The position numbers and the translations under genes were made by a program. 56,044 bases of DNA from Vitrella brassicaformis (taxonomy: Eukaryota; Sar; Vitrellaceae), in assembly GCA_001179505.1 (NCBI GenBank), contig CDMY01000280.1, positions 79,198 to 135,241 of the forward strand. Direction: 5' to 3'. The number at the start of each line of letters is the position of its first letter. Position 1 is the stretch's first letter. Positions 55,585 to 56,044 of the stretch are shown here, in pieces. A model generated the notes under the pieces. That model was not told the origin of the DNA. It saw nothing but the letters and a program-made list of their open reading frames with translations, and ran no database searches.

Positions 55585-56044
55585 CACCCGATTCTCATCA
55601 TGCGAGGTGGCGCACAGCCGATGTGACCGCACGATTGGTGCATGAGAAGTGGACTTGCGGGTGTCTCTGTAGGTTTTATATTTTGTATGTGTGTATGACC
55701 CCATATGTGAACGGATCATGCGAGAGAAACTTGCATTAAGCATAACACTCGTCTGTGTGTCCGTGATACTCATAAACATACAGTCCCATGAGCACGCAGA
55801 GTCAAAACGCTCACGGGGAGGAGGGATTAATCCCAGCCCCATCAGCACACCCCAGTCCCGCAAACCCTCCCCTCCCTCCCCCACGCAGACGATAGCTAGT
55901 CGCACGCGCGAGGGCGATAGACAAGCGAAAGCGAATCCATCCAGACACATGACTGAACCCCCGATCCTTCCACCCCTCCTTCTCCAACAGCGCATGAGCC
56001 ATGTGGGCGATGAACACATTAACATCGTGTCCCCACACACCGTC
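55585..56044. other. Window end
   Basis: Non-coding on the plus strand as far as visible. On the minus strand it carries the open frame described at 55811-56038. Confidence 0.5.
55811..56038 (-). CDS. Partial frame, possibly the C terminus of a mobile-element protein
   Basis: A 75-codon frame, open at least to near the window edge, contains FIAHMAHALLEKEGWKD, then GWIRFRLSIALARATSYRLR and a Gly-rich end. A GW-x-R-x-RLS-x-A-x-x-RA pattern followed by LR-G is, as I remember it, seen at the C terminus of reverse-transcriptase-like proteins of protist and invertebrate retroelements. This is from general memory, and the upstream part is outside the window. Confidence 0.3.
   Translation of the reverse strand: MWGHDVNVFIAHMAHALLEKEGWKDRGFSHVSGWIRFRLSIALARATSYRLRGGGRGGFAGLGCADGAGINPSSP

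Noticed and set aside
13-56044. tRNA, rRNA, riboswitch or bacterial-type operon signals
   Set aside because: None seen; the gene structure is spliced and eukaryotic throughout.

Overview
The window is nuclear DNA of an intron-dense eukaryote. Nearly every gene is split into short exons by 60-130 nt introns, most of them filled with (GT)n, (CA)n or CCAT/GGAT microsatellites that run into a CAG acceptor. Recognisable genes are eukaryotic: kinetochore NDC80, translation factor eIF3d, a CASTOR/POLLUX-type ion channel and AP2 DNA-binding domains of the kind found in apicomplexans and their relatives. The channel starts with a signal-peptide-like segment followed by a basic stretch, as expected for a protein sent to a complex plastid. 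Together this suggests an alveolate alga, most likely a chromerid (Vitrella/Chromera type). That assignment is inference.

Layout. 0.2-1.9 kb (-) multispanning transporter-like gene; 2.2-3.2 kb (+) SAP-domain protein; 3.8-6.7 kb (-) long unknown gene, head-to-head with NDC80 (+, 6.7-10.25 kb); a 270-bp fold-back element at 10.5-10.7 kb touching the next small gene (+, to 11.7 kb); a microsatellite-rich gap; a membrane-anchored armadillo protein (-, 13.0-14.9 kb); and a decayed AP2 gene with a partial tandem copy (+, 15.2-17.2 kb).

18.0-22.4 kb (-) and 42.9-55.3 kb (+) hold the most striking content: two loci built from a repeated module. Each module is a coiled-coil linker, about ten membrane segments and two or three ankyrin-like repeats. 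The - locus has 2 modules and the + locus has 6. The exon holding the end of one module often runs in frame into the start of the next, and only the first module of each locus has a starter ATG. The simplest reading is one predicted protein of about 1,300 aa and one of about 3,600 aa. The loci point away from each other and share the same 5' end.

The 20 kb between them holds ordinary single-copy genes: a small predicted secreted protein (+, 22.6 kb), two divergent membrane-protein genes whose start codons overlap (23.2-25.7 kb), another divergent membrane-protein pair (27.0-28.3 kb - and 28.6-32.9 kb +), the CASTOR/POLLUX channel (-, 33.7-37.6 kb) and eIF3d (+, 38.0-41.6 kb). The last 0.7 kb contains a possible mobile-element remnant on the - strand.

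Splice sites and reading frames were worked out by eye. Spans are given from start to stop codon and include introns. NDC80, eIF3d and the module loci are the best-supported exon models.
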